Positions 16,398-23,856 of a stretch of DNA of 39,736 bases are shown piece after piece. A program made the position numbers and the translations under genes. Below the pieces are notes generated by a model. It ran no database searches. It was not told the DNA's origin and worked only from the letters and a program-made list of their open reading frames with translations. The DNA is from Planctomyces sp. (GTDB lineage: Bacteria > Planctomycetota > Planctomycetia > Planctomycetales > Planctomycetaceae): NCBI GenBank assembly GCA_005778115.1, contig SXKJ01000433.1:1-39736 (forward strand), in the 5' to 3' direction. How positions within the stretch are numbered: position 1 is the first letter of the stretch; every line of letters starts with the position of its first letter.

Positions 16398-16730
16398 ATG
16401 TCTGTTTTGGCACTCGCACCTCCGCACTATTTCGTTCGCTCGGGAGACGTCGCGTTGTTGTACTTATTGGTGGCGGTCCTCCCACATGTCGTTGCGCTTC
16501 TGCTTCGCTCGTCTTCGACGATTCAGGCCAGAATCCGTTTTAGAGTGATATTGGCATATGCGACGATCCTCGTCTGGATCAGTCCCGGTTTGGTTCGACT
16601 AGCCGATTCTCACGGAGTCGTGCAGCAATGGATCTTCGAGTGCGCTGTCATTGCGTCCGTCTCCAGTCTCGCAACCATTGTCGCAGCGCGACGACGTCAA
16701 AAAAAGATTCACCAAAACTCGGCCGAATGA
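16398..16730 (+). CDS. Small membrane protein of unknown function
   Basis: A 110-residue protein not recognised by family. It has three probable membrane segments: about DVALLYLLVAVLPHVVALLL, VILAYATILVWISPGLVRL and WIFECAVIASVSSLATIVAA, ending in a basic tail (RRRQKKIHQ). The ATG at 16398 follows AAAGG by about eight bases, and the start lies 12 bases after the release-factor-like gene, so the two are probably co-transcribed. It ends seven bases before the stop of a convergent methyltransferase gene. Confidence 0.6.
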   Translation: MSVLALAPPHYFVRSGDVALLYLLVAVLPHVVALLLRSSSTIQARIRFRVILAYATILVWISPGLVRLADSHGVVQQWIFECAVIASVSSLATIVAARRRQKKIHQNSAE

Positions 16731-16737
16731 CCGTGAT

Positions 16738-17478
16738 TCACGGATTCGACAACGTCGCGATCAAGATGCCCGTCGCTACGGAGACATTCAGCGAGGTCAC
16801 TTCGCCAAGCGGCGTGATGCGGCAGACGGAGTCGCAGTGTTCGGTGGTCAGGCGGCGCATCCCTTTTTCTTCGTTGCCGACGATCAGCAGCCACGGGCGG
16901 CCGCGATCGACTTGTGAGACATCTTCGGTCGCGTGCTCGGACGTGCCGAGTACCCACAGGCCCGATTCCTTGGCGACCGCGACGGCACGAGACAGATTCG
17001 GGACCAACGTGAACGGCACATGCTCAACACCGCCGGTTGCGACGTCGTACACCGCGCCGTTCAGCGGAGCCGAGCGGTCCTTCGTGACGACGATTCCTTG
17101 CACTCCGAAGAACGCGGCCGAGCGAAAGATTGCTCCGACATTGTGCGGGTCTTGCAGGTTGTCGAGCGCCAGCCAGAGCCCGTGTCCGTTGGCTCGCGTC
17201 GCGGCATCGGCGAAGAGTTCTTCGAGCGACACGTCAGCCCGCTCGCGCACGTTCGCGAAGATGCCGGTCTCGCGGCCGTCTTTCTCGCCGCCACGCCGAT
17301 CGCGCGACTGCGATCGGCCCCCGCGAATGATTCGGATGGCGTTCGCCTTCGCGATGTCGAGCACCTCCGACCAAGCGGGGCTCGGCGCGTTGGTCGCAAC
17401 CTGAATGTCGATCACGTCGAGCGGCCGAGTTTGAATCGCGGCGAGGACGCTGTGTGGGTTCTTGAGTTCGATGGCCAT
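16738..17478 (-). CDS. SpoU/TrmH-family RNA 2'-O-methyltransferase (second of a tandem pair)
   Basis: A 246-residue SPOUT methyltransferase. The N-terminal substrate-binding part (ELKNPHSVLAAI) is followed by the three family motifs: LDNLQDPHNVGAIFRSA, LIVGNEEKGM and ITPLGEVTSLNVSVATGI. The last two build the knotted S-adenosylmethionine site. Related enzymes methylate a ribose in 23S rRNA (RlmB, G2251) or in tRNA. A charged insert (SQSRDRRGGEKDGRE) joins the two domains. The ATG at 17478 is preferred, though a TTG at 17490 is possible; neither has a clear ribosome site. It follows a paralogue on the same strand with a gap of about 31 bases. Confidence 0.88.
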   Translation of the reverse strand: MAIELKNPHSVLAAIQTRPLDVIDIQVATNAPSPAWSEVLDIAKANAIRIIRGGRSQSRDRRGGEKDGRETGIFANVRERADVSLEELFADAATRANGHGLWLALDNLQDPHNVGAIFRSAAFFGVQGIVVTKDRSAPLNGAVYDVATGGVEHVPFTLVPNLSRAVAVAKESGLWVLGTSEHATEDVSQVDRGRPWLLIVGNEEKGMRRLTTEHCDSVCRITPLGEVTSLNVSVATGILIATLSNP

Positions 17479-17509
17479 GCTGTTGAACAAACCAAAAAAA
17501 GGAAAACGG

Positions 17510-18322
17510 CTACCGGCCTTCGGTGATCGGCTTCCGGCTGGACTCTGTCCGCTGTCGTTGCGCTTCGTAAAACAAGATTCCCGCCGAGACGGCAGCGTTC
17601 AACGACTCGATTGCTCCGAACTGCGGAATCGTGACTAGTTCGTCGCAAGCGGAGAGTAATTCATCCCGGATGCCAGTGCCTTCGTTGCCGATCACAACGG
17701 CAATTGAGCCGGTCAGATTGCACTCGAAAGTCGGGTGAACCGCGCGTTGGCTCGTACCGATGACTCGCACACCGCGCGATCGCAACAGCGCGGCGAGCGT
17801 GACCAGATCGTCGGCTTCTGCAATGTGGATGTGATTGACGGCTCCGGCTGAACTGCGAGCGACCTGAGCGGTGACCTCGACCTGTCCGCGAGTCGGCACG
17901 AATAGCCCATCGACGCCGAGCACGTGTGCTGAGCGAATCACGGCTCCGAAGTTGTGCGGGTCTTGCAGGCCGTCGAGGATCGCGAAGAGTGGCGGAGCCT
18001 TGGTGGCGGCCAGCACGTCTTCAACGCGGTCGTAAGAAAACTCCGCCATCTTGGCGAGGTAGCCTTGATGCTCGCGTGAGTGACAGAGGTTTGTCAGTTT
18101 CTCGGCGGGTTCGATGCTCAACGCCACGTCGTTGGATTGCGACCACTGTTCGACGAGGGCCAATTCCGCTTCAGGCAAGCTGTCCGCGACATGCAGTTCC
18201 AGCACCGGCCAGCGAGCCGCTCGTAGCGTTTCCGTGACGACATTCCGTCCCCACAGCCAGCACTTCTGATGATTTCCCAGCAGCTTGGATGGACCCTTGC
18301 GCCGCCGATACCGCTCGACCAT
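17510..18322 (-). CDS. SpoU/TrmH-family RNA 2'-O-methyltransferase (RlmB-like)
   Basis: A 270-residue enzyme with the RlmB arrangement: a basic N-terminus (VERYRRRKG), a substrate-binding domain beginning WLWGRNVVTETLRAARWPV, and a SPOUT domain with motif 1 LDGLQDPHNFGAVIRSA, motif 2 VVIGNEGTGI and motif 3 IPQFGAIESLNAAVSAGI. The catalytic Asn and Arg of motif 1 and the Glu of motif 2 are kept. The ATG at 18322 is chosen; 68 further in-frame codons upstream come from the palindromic element at 18344 and have no family similarity. It is the first of two paralogues in the same direction, so one may be RlmB and the other have a different target. Confidence 0.9.
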   Translation of the reverse strand: MVERYRRRKGPSKLLGNHQKCWLWGRNVVTETLRAARWPVLELHVADSLPEAELALVEQWSQSNDVALSIEPAEKLTNLCHSREHQGYLAKMAEFSYDRVEDVLAATKAPPLFAILDGLQDPHNFGAVIRSAHVLGVDGLFVPTRGQVEVTAQVARSSAGAVNHIHIAEADDLVTLAALLRSRGVRVIGTSQRAVHPTFECNLTGSIAVVIGNEGTGIRDELLSACDELVTIPQFGAIESLNAAVSAGILFYEAQRQRTESSRKPITEGR

Positions 18323-18343
18323 GTTGATTCCAAAACCAAAACA

Positions 18344-18422
18344 GGCGAGCGGCAGGGCGTCAGCCCTCCGAGAAATCCCACCACAGCGACGGACTCGGAG
18401 GGCTAACGCCCTGCCGCTCGCC
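18344..18422. repeat. Long palindromic element (GGCGAGCGG family)
   Basis: The 29-base arms (18344-18372 and 18394-18422) match at 28 positions as inverted repeats. The outer GGCGAGCGG is shared with 6798 and 9345, but the inner part (AGGGCGTCAGCCCT) differs. It lies between the methyltransferase start and the stop of the barrel protein. Confidence 0.85.
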
Positions 18423-18473
18423 AGACTGATTCGCTTCTCGCCGATGCGAGAATAGGGCCTGAGCTTCAGTGCG

Positions 18474-19523
18474 TCACTTGATGCGGATCGAAAAGCCGGT
18501 GCCCACGAAGTAATCGTCCGAAGCATCCGTCAGTCCGAGACCGGCGCGGATGTCGAACTGCATGTCAGGCGTCGGCCGATAGGTGAAGCCGCCGTCGATG
18601 TAGTGCTGGACCTGCTCGCTGTCCGCACCCGTTGGGAAGAAGGCAAACCATTCGGTGTAGGCTCCGACGTCCTCAGTCAGGGCATAGTTGATCGTGAAGG
18701 CTTGCGCCCATTCCGTATATTTTTGAGAGGTTCCGTCATCGACCGCGCTGTTGAACTGCGTGCTGCCTCCCACACCGATGAAGTCGTTGACGTCCCAGCC
18801 GTACAACCAATTGATGCCCGGCAGCCATTTGTTCGACGTCACTGAGTTGTGTCCTGTGGGCACGGTCATCTGCGGGACGATCGACATTTCCGGCCACCAG
18901 CCCTCTTGTGGAGTCAGGCCGATCTTGGCTCCCACATACAAATCTTCCAGTCCGCTGTTGGTCACGGCTGGCGAGGGATTGCCCACGACTTGGCTAAACG
19001 GAAACACGCCCAATCGCAGTTCCAACCAATCTTGCAGCACACCGTACCGCACCAAGACTTCTCCAGCGTTGTGCGTGATCGAGTTGTCGTCCGCATCCTT
19101 ATTGCGGGTGTAGGTGTAGCCGCTTTCGATTTGCAGCACGCCCCTGCCGACCGTCGTGCTGGCCTCGACGAAATCGGGACGGTCGGTTTGGATGGCGTCT
19201 TTCTCGAGGTCGATGCCCCCCTCAAACGAAGTGCCGTAGCTCCATTGAAAGAGCGTCTTGCGTGGCTCGCCTTCAGGCGGCCCAAAGACCTGCTTGGGTG
19301 CCACAAGTTGGTACTCGCCGTGGTCTGGAGTTTCGTCCGGCCAAAGCTCCTCGCCAAAGGCTGCCGAACTCACCAGCAAGAGGGGCGTGTTCCGGCCATT
19401 GATGCGATTCGGCTGAGATTTTTTTGCGTTAGTAGACGAACGGGGCAACCGTCCCGGTTCAGTGGCGACTAGCGTTGTACCACTCACCAAACACACGATG
19501 ATCGTGGCGATGTGGAATCTCAT
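18474..19523 (-). CDS. Outer-membrane beta-barrel 'transporter' protein (phenol MetA-pathway type)
   Basis: A 349-residue secreted protein with signal peptide MRFHIATIIVCLVSGTTLVA. The body matches the pattern of the 'putative MetA-pathway of phenol degradation' family (PF13557), often labelled simply 'transporter' in planctomycetes: KDAIQTDRPDFVEASTTVG, LQIESGYTYTRNKD, VLVRYGVLQDWLELRLG, and alternating aromatic beta strands to the terminus, ending FVGTGFSIRIK as barrel proteins do. AAGGGA lies six bases before the ATG at 19523. Residues 23-60 are low in similarity and contain a second hydrophobic patch (TPLLLVSSAAFG) that looks like a relic signal sequence. Function unknown. Confidence 0.75.
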   Translation of the reverse strand: MRFHIATIIVCLVSGTTLVATEPGRLPRSSTNAKKSQPNRINGRNTPLLLVSSAAFGEELWPDETPDHGEYQLVAPKQVFGPPEGEPRKTLFQWSYGTSFEGGIDLEKDAIQTDRPDFVEASTTVGRGVLQIESGYTYTRNKDADDNSITHNAGEVLVRYGVLQDWLELRLGVFPFSQVVGNPSPAVTNSGLEDLYVGAKIGLTPQEGWWPEMSIVPQMTVPTGHNSVTSNKWLPGINWLYGWDVNDFIGVGGSTQFNSAVDDGTSQKYTEWAQAFTINYALTEDVGAYTEWFAFFPTGADSEQVQHYIDGGFTYRPTPDMQFDIRAGLGLTDASDDYFVGTGFSIRIK

Positions 19524-19899
19524 CGGGAGTCCCTTCCCATTCACAGAGCCAAATAACGGCGAGCTTGAGCGTGCCATCCTGACAGACTCGTCCGGATTAA
19601 TCGGCGTCTCAGCATTGCGTGAGCACTAGTTGCGATAAGTTTGATGAATCAAAATCAAAACAATTACAAAGAGCCGGTGTAGTCTCGCCGGATTGCCAAA
19701 TTTACTTCGTTCGCCGAGTTTCTCATTGTCACAGCGACCTGACCGCTGCGTGGCGATTCAACTTGCCGAGTCGGTTCGCTAGTCTGCTGCCGCTGACAGC
19801 GGAGGTTACTTTCGGGGGATCGGCCCTCCGCGCCTTCGCGAACCGCCCAGCATCGGGTGGCCCATTAGTTTCCGAATTACCGATCACGAGGATTCCATC
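19524..19899. other. Divergent intergenic region, 376 bp
   Basis: Separates the barrel gene (-) from the cupredoxin-like gene (+) and must carry both promoters. An A+T-rich stretch at about 19618-19680 stands out against the G+C-rich surroundings and is the likeliest promoter area, but I could not find a convincing -35/-10 pair. A 94-codon open frame at 19619-19903 overlaps the downstream start and shows no protein features. No palindromic element is present here. Confidence 0.5.
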
Positions 19900-20664
19900 A
19901 TGAAATTCCAACCTGTCCTGCGACGTGCCTTGTTCGTTGTCACATTCGTCGCAGTCGGTCTGCCGTTGACTTCTACCGCTCAGGCCCAGTGGGGCGACCT
20001 CAAAGGGCAGTTCATTTTTGACGGCAATATCCCAGCGCCGGACGAAGCGGACAGCACCAAGGAAGCGATCTGTGCTCCGAAGTCTTTGACTGATGACCTA
20101 GTCGTCAACAAGGACAACAAAGGGATCGCCAACATCTTCGTCTTTATCCCGGCGAAGGAGAAACCGAAGGTTCATCCTGACCTGAAAACCCCTAAGGAAA
20201 ATGCCGTCGTCCTCGACCAAAAGTTGTGTCGATTCATCCCGCACGCTCAAGTGATGCGGACGGGGCAAATCCTCGACGTGAAGTCGATGGACAACTGCCT
20301 GCACAACACGCGCCCCAATCCGCTCAAGAACGATCCGACCAACTTCGCGGTCCCCGCGAACGCTCGCGAAGGACTGACTTGGAAAGTCACCGTTGCCGAA
20401 ACCAATCCCACGCAGGTGAAGTGCGACATCCATACGTGGATGTCGGCATACGTCTTGATTCTCGACCATCCGTATGCCGTCGTCTCGGACAAGGATGGCA
20501 AGTTTGAGATCAAGAACCTGCCGGCCGGTGAACTCGAATTCCGCTACTGGCACGAACGACCGGGCTATGTCGAGAAAGCCGTGAAGATCAAGATCGAGAA
20601 CGGCAAGACCAAAGACCTCGGCGTGATCAAAGTGAAGGGCGATAAGTTCGCCAAGCAGAGCTAA
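19900..20664 (+). CDS. Secreted cupredoxin-like protein with amicyanin-type copper site
   Basis: A 254-residue protein with a signal peptide cut probably after A29 (TAQA|Q). The middle is cupredoxin-like: H135 in DNCLHNTR and the loop CDIHTWM (C175, H178, M181) form a full His-Cys-His-Met type-1 copper set with the C-x2-H-x2-M spacing of amicyanin. The C-terminal part (about 185-245; VVSDKDGKFEIKNLPAGELE) resembles a carboxypeptidase-regulatory-like beta domain. Proteins of this layout are often annotated as methylamine utilisation protein, but no amine dehydrogenase genes are near. It could be a periplasmic electron carrier. Copper binding is inferred from the motif. Confidence 0.75.
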   Translation: MKFQPVLRRALFVVTFVAVGLPLTSTAQAQWGDLKGQFIFDGNIPAPDEADSTKEAICAPKSLTDDLVVNKDNKGIANIFVFIPAKEKPKVHPDLKTPKENAVVLDQKLCRFIPHAQVMRTGQILDVKSMDNCLHNTRPNPLKNDPTNFAVPANAREGLTWKVTVAETNPTQVKCDIHTWMSAYVLILDHPYAVVSDKDGKFEIKNLPAGELEFRYWHERPGYVEKAVKIKIENGKTKDLGVIKVKGDKFAKQS

Positions 20665-20675
20665 GAACACTCACC

Positions 20676-20787
20676 ACCCCACCGAGCTTGCCTCGGTGGT
20701 TCCAGGCTTCTGCACTACGCGCCGCAGCGCAATCCGCCGCGAAGTAGTGCAAAAGCTCGCGAGCCACCGGGGCAAGCCCGGTGGGGT
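20676..20787. repeat. Twin-hairpin element (TTTTGCACTAC family), possible terminator
   Basis: The left hairpin is CCACCGAG-CTTGC-CTCGGTGG (20679-20699) and the right is CCACCGGG-GCAAG-CCCGGTGG (20764-20784). The loops are exact complements. One stem pair changes from A-T to G-C with both sides altered. Inner arms TGCACTAC/GTAGTGCA are also inverted. The right hairpin is followed by GGTTTTCATT, so it may terminate the cupredoxin-like transcript. Confidence 0.88.
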
Positions 20788-20808
20788 TTTCATTCAAGGG
20801 ACTCCCAC

Positions 20809-21828
20809 ATGACTGCTGTTCCGCAAGTGATCCTCAGCGCCTTCGCCGATGAGGCCGCCAACCATAAGACCGCGTTGGAGCAACTCTCCGCGCTCGCCGC
20901 CGTTGGCTTGAAGCACTACAGCCCGCGATTCATCGACGTGAACTCAACCGGCGAGGTCAAGCACGTTGTCACGCTCAGCAAGGCCGAGTACCAGACGCTC
21001 GCGAAGTTGCACGTCGAATACGGCGTCCGAGTCACGAGCATCGGCTCGCGAATCGGCAAGGTGAAGCTCCAGAACAAAGAGGACGGCTCGCATAACAAGT
21101 TCGTGCCGTTCAAGGAGTACCTCAAGACCGAAGTCGCCGCGACGATCAACGCGGCCAACGAACTCGACACGCGATTGATTCGCGGCTTCTCGTTCTATCC
21201 ACCGCGTGGCGAAGACCCGCAGCCGTACTTCCAGCAAGCCGTCGATCAGATCGGCCAGATTGCCGACCTGTGCGCGAAAGCCGGACTGATCTACGGCCTC
21301 GAAATCGAGCCCAATTTGATCGGCGACACCGGTCCGATGATGGCCAAGCTGGCTCGCGCGGTGAAACGCAAAAACATGCTGCTGATCTTCGATGGCGGCA
21401 ACGTCGCCTGTCAGAACAAGATTCCAATGCAGTGCTACCAAGAGTATCTCGCGATGCGCGACTATCTCGGCTGGATGCACATCAAGGACTACAAGATCGA
21501 TCCGTCGTTGGTCTGGACCGGTACCGTCGATGAAGAGGGACTGAAGAACTTCGTCCCTGCCGATCGAGGCGATGGCGGTCACGACCTGGTGCTCAAAGAC
21601 CTGCGCGAACATCTGCCAAAGCTCGACAAACGCATGAAGTTGCTCGGAGCCCCCGGCTTCTTTCTGGAAGTCGAACCGCACTTGAAAGGTGGCGGCCAGT
21701 TCGGCGGCTTCAGCGGCCCGGATGGATTGGGAGTCGCGGTCCGTTGTCTCTGCCGGTTGCTGGACTACGTTCAGATCGGCTATCAACTCCGCACGTTCGA
21801 CGACATCCGCGCGCTGCGCGGATTCTAG
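20809..21828 (+). CDS. Sugar phosphate isomerase/epimerase family TIM-barrel protein
   Basis: A 339-residue protein of the xylose-isomerase-like TIM-barrel superfamily. It opens [20 protein letters not shown] and contains [67 protein letters not shown] and FFLEVEPHL: Glu, Asp, His and Glu at successive strand ends, the usual metal-binding set. Related proteins isomerise or dehydrate sugars or inositols. No signal peptide. The start at 20809 directly follows the palindromic element. Substrate unknown. Confidence 0.82.
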   Translation: MTAVPQVILSAFADEAANHKTALEQLSALAAVGLKHYSPRFIDVNSTGEVKHVVTLSKAEYQTLAKLHVEYGVRVTSIGSRIGKVKLQNKEDGSHNKFVPFKEYLKTEVAATINAANELDTRLIRGFSFYPPRGEDPQPYFQQAVDQIGQIADLCAKAGLIYGLEIEPNLIGDTGPMMAKLARAVKRKNMLLIFDGGNVACQNKIPMQCYQEYLAMRDYLGWMHIKDYKIDPSLVWTGTVDEEGLKNFVPADRGDGGHDLVLKDLREHLPKLDKRMKLLGAPGFFLEVEPHLKGGGQFGGFSGPDGLGVAVRCLCRLLDYVQIGYQLRTFDDIRALRGF

Positions 21829-21837
21829 TTTTCCAAG

Positions 21838-21910
21838 CCGTACCGCGACCGTCAGGGAGCGGCCCGGATGAGTGTCCGACTCGGGCCGCTCCCTGACGGT
21901 CGCGGTACGG
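21838..21910. repeat. Palindromic element with perfect 29-bp stem
   Basis: The arms 21838-21866 and 21882-21910 are exact inverse complements (outer end CCGTACCGCGACCGTC). Within each arm CCGC/GCGG can pair locally, with complementary loops. It lies between the TIM-barrel and Trm112-like genes. No sequence relative was seen elsewhere in the window. Confidence 0.9.
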
Positions 21911-21933
21911 AAAAAAACTTAGACGGATCGTAG

Positions 21934-22155
21934 ATGTCCATCGACCTGCAACCCTACGCCCAACTGCTCGTCTGCCCCGCTTGCCGATCCAAGCTGGTGG
22001 TGGATGGGCGGAGCTTTCTCTGCCGCAAAGATTCGTGTCGTCTGCGATACGAGGTGAAGGACGACATCCCGGTGATGTTGTCTGATGAAGCCAAGCCTGT
22101 CGCTCCGGACGAATGGGCCGCCATCGTCCAGAGAGACTTGTCCGCCAACTCGTAA
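21934..22155 (+). CDS. Trm112-family zinc-ribbon protein
   Basis: A 73-residue protein with two cysteine pairs (C14-x2-C17 and C30-x4-C35) and the end motif YEVKDDIPVML, typical of bacterial Trm112/YcaR-like (UPF0434) proteins. Eukaryotic and archaeal Trm112 activates several methyltransferases; bacterial roles are less clear. It ends five bases before rfbC, so the two are probably co-transcribed. Confidence 0.85.
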   Translation: MSIDLQPYAQLLVCPACRSKLVVDGRSFLCRKDSCRLRYEVKDDIPVMLSDEAKPVAPDEWAAIVQRDLSANS

Positions 22156-22160
22156 TCCAC

Positions 22161-22706
22161 ATGCACATCGAAACCACCGCAATCCCTGGCTTGCTCGTGA
22201 TTCGTCCGAAGGTCTTCGGAGACCCACGCGGCTTCTTCACCGAGACGTTTCAACGTCAGCGTTACCGTGACGCGGGAATCACCGCCGAGTTCGTGCAGGA
22301 CAATTTCTCGCGCTCATCGAAGGGGACTCTGCGCGGCTTGCACTATCAGATTCAGCATCCGCAAGGAAAGCTGGTGCAGGTGCTGCGCGGGAAGATCTTC
22401 GACGTCGTGGTCGATCTTCGGAAATCATCGCCGACCTTTGGTCGCTGGCTGGGCTTTGAACTCAGCAACGAAACTTGCCAGCAGGTGTTCGTACCCCCCG
22501 GATGTGCTCACGGCTTTTGTGTGCTGAGCGACTCCGCCGACTTCACCTACAAATGCACTGACTATTACTTCCCGGAACACGAACGCACGCTGCTCTTTAA
22601 CGACCCCGCCCTCGGCATCGAATGGCCGCTGACGCAAGAGCCGCTGCTCTCCCAAAAAGATCGTGTCGGTATCCCGCTCGACCGAGCCGAAGTCTTCGCC
22701 GATTAA
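22161..22706 (+). CDS. rfbC: dTDP-4-dehydrorhamnose 3,5-epimerase
   Basis: A 181-residue cupin-fold enzyme of normal family length. It converts dTDP-4-dehydro-6-deoxyglucose to dTDP-4-dehydrorhamnose, a step toward dTDP-L-rhamnose for cell-surface glycans. Seen motifs: FGDPRGFFTETFQRQRY (substrate binding), QDNFSRSSKGTLRGLHYQ with catalytic H61, DVVVDLRKSSPTFGRW, VPPGCAHGFCVLSD, and YKCTDYY with the conserved Tyr near residue 130. The ATG at 22161 is chosen; an earlier in-frame start overlaps the Trm112 gene and adds no family sequence. The other rhamnose genes (rfbA, rfbB, rfbD) are not in the window. Confidence 0.95.
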   Translation: MHIETTAIPGLLVIRPKVFGDPRGFFTETFQRQRYRDAGITAEFVQDNFSRSSKGTLRGLHYQIQHPQGKLVQVLRGKIFDVVVDLRKSSPTFGRWLGFELSNETCQQVFVPPGCAHGFCVLSDSADFTYKCTDYYFPEHERTLLFNDPALGIEWPLTQEPLLSQKDRVGIPLDRAEVFAD

Positions 22707-22707
22707 C

Positions 22708-22771
22708 GTAGCACAGGCGGCTCGCCTGTGAGTTTTCGCACAATGACGAGCAGGCGAGCCGCCTGCTCTAC
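22708..22771. repeat. Twin-hairpin element
   Basis: Bounded by GTAG and CTAC. The left hairpin is CACAGGCG-GCT-CGCCTGTG (22712-22730) and the right is GAGCAGGCG-AGC-CGCCTGCTC (22748-22768). The loops are complementary and the stems differ with pairing kept. It occupies the gap between rfbC and pdxA. Confidence 0.87.
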
Positions 22772-22783
22772 GATTTTCCGAAC

Positions 22784-23809
22784 ATGCCTGCCGCACTACC
22801 CACGATTGCTCTGACTTTGGGAGATGCCGCCGGCATCGGCCCCGAAGTCGTCGTGCGAGCGTGTGCCGATTCCAAAATCACCACCGCATGCCGTCCGCTC
22901 CTCGTCGGACATCCCGAAATCGCGCGACGAGCAATCACTCACAGCGGCCTGACAATCGAACTCGCCGAAGTCGCACAGCCGGACGAACAACCGCCGCTCA
23001 ACACGCTGGCCTGTTGGAATCCGCCGACCGCACCGCACGATGTCATCGAAGTGCCACCTGGCCACAACGACGCGAGAGCTGGCCGAGCGGCTTACGAATA
23101 CCTCGTCGCCGCCGCGAACGCCGGACTGACCAAACAAGTCGCCGCGATCACGACCGCACCGCTCAGCAAAGCCGCGTTGCATCTCGCCGGACTGAAGTAT
23201 CCCGGCCACACGGAAATCCTCGCCGAAGTCTGCGGGGTGCGCGACTTCGGCATGATGCTGTACTTGCCCAGCGGCAACACCGTGAAATCACCGCACGGAC
23301 TCGGCGTCGTTCACGTCACGCTGCACACGTCGATCCGTAGCGTGCCGGACCAGCTCACGACGGTAGCCGTTGCCGAAAAAATCGAACTCATCGACGGCTT
23401 CACGCGCCGCATCGGCTGCCCCGCTCCGCGCGTCGCGGTCTGCGCGCTCAACCCGCACGCTGGAGAAGAAGGAATCTTCGGCGACGAAGAGTCACGCACC
23501 ATCGCTCCTGCCGTGCAGGCCGTTCGTAATCGCGGACGCATCAACGTCACTGGCCCGTTGCCCGCCGACACGCTCTTCCGCCGAGCCGCCGCTGGCGAGT
23601 TCGACGCGGTCGTCGCGATGTATCACGACCAGGGGCACATCGCCTTCAAGCTGATCGGCTTTCAATCCGCCGTGAACGTGACGCTCGGCCTGCCAATCGT
23701 CCGCACCAGCCCCAGCCACGGCACCGCGTTCGATATCGCCTGGCAATGCCCCGCCGATCCCAGCGGGATGATTGAGGCGATTCTGATCGCCGCGAAACTG
23801 GCGACGTAA
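22784..23809 (+). CDS. pdxA: 4-hydroxythreonine-4-phosphate dehydrogenase
   Basis: A 341-residue enzyme of pyridoxal 5'-phosphate synthesis. It oxidises 4-phospho-hydroxythreonine with NAD and feeds PdxJ. Motifs: ALTLGDAAGIGPEVVVRA at the N-terminus (usually GDPAGIGPE), TTAPLSKAALHLAGLKYPGH with the metal His in PGHTE, ALNPHAGEEGIFGDEE, and MYHDQGHIAFK followed by VRTSPSHGTAFDIA. These give the three zinc-binding histidines of the family. No other pdx gene is nearby. The ribosome site before the ATG is weak. Confidence 0.93.
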   Translation: MPAALPTIALTLGDAAGIGPEVVVRACADSKITTACRPLLVGHPEIARRAITHSGLTIELAEVAQPDEQPPLNTLACWNPPTAPHDVIEVPPGHNDARAGRAAYEYLVAAANAGLTKQVAAITTAPLSKAALHLAGLKYPGHTEILAEVCGVRDFGMMLYLPSGNTVKSPHGLGVVHVTLHTSIRSVPDQLTTVAVAEKIELIDGFTRRIGCPAPRVAVCALNPHAGEEGIFGDEESRTIAPAVQAVRNRGRINVTGPLPADTLFRRAAAGEFDAVVAMYHDQGHIAFKLIGFQSAVNVTLGLPIVRTSPSHGTAFDIAWQCPADPSGMIEAILIAAKLAT

Positions 23810-23824
23810 CGCTCACGAATAACC

Positions 23825-23846
23825 CTGACGCCGCCCCGCTCGCCAA
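23825..23846. repeat. Solo right arm of the GGCGAGCGG-family element
   Basis: CTGACGCCGCCCCGCTCGCC plus two A residues, identical to the right end of the element at 9345-9420, but with no matching left arm here. It lies between the convergent pdxA and carboxyltransferase stops. Confidence 0.7.
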
Positions 23847-23856
23847 AGTGTCGCGC

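Noticed and set aside
18323-18526. N-terminal extension of the RlmB-like gene to 18526
   Set aside because: The extra 68 codons translate the palindromic element and have no family similarity; the ATG at 18322 begins the conserved protein.
19619-19903. 94-codon open frame upstream of the cupredoxin-like gene
   Set aside because: It overlaps the next start in another frame, has no ribosome site I trust and shows no protein features.
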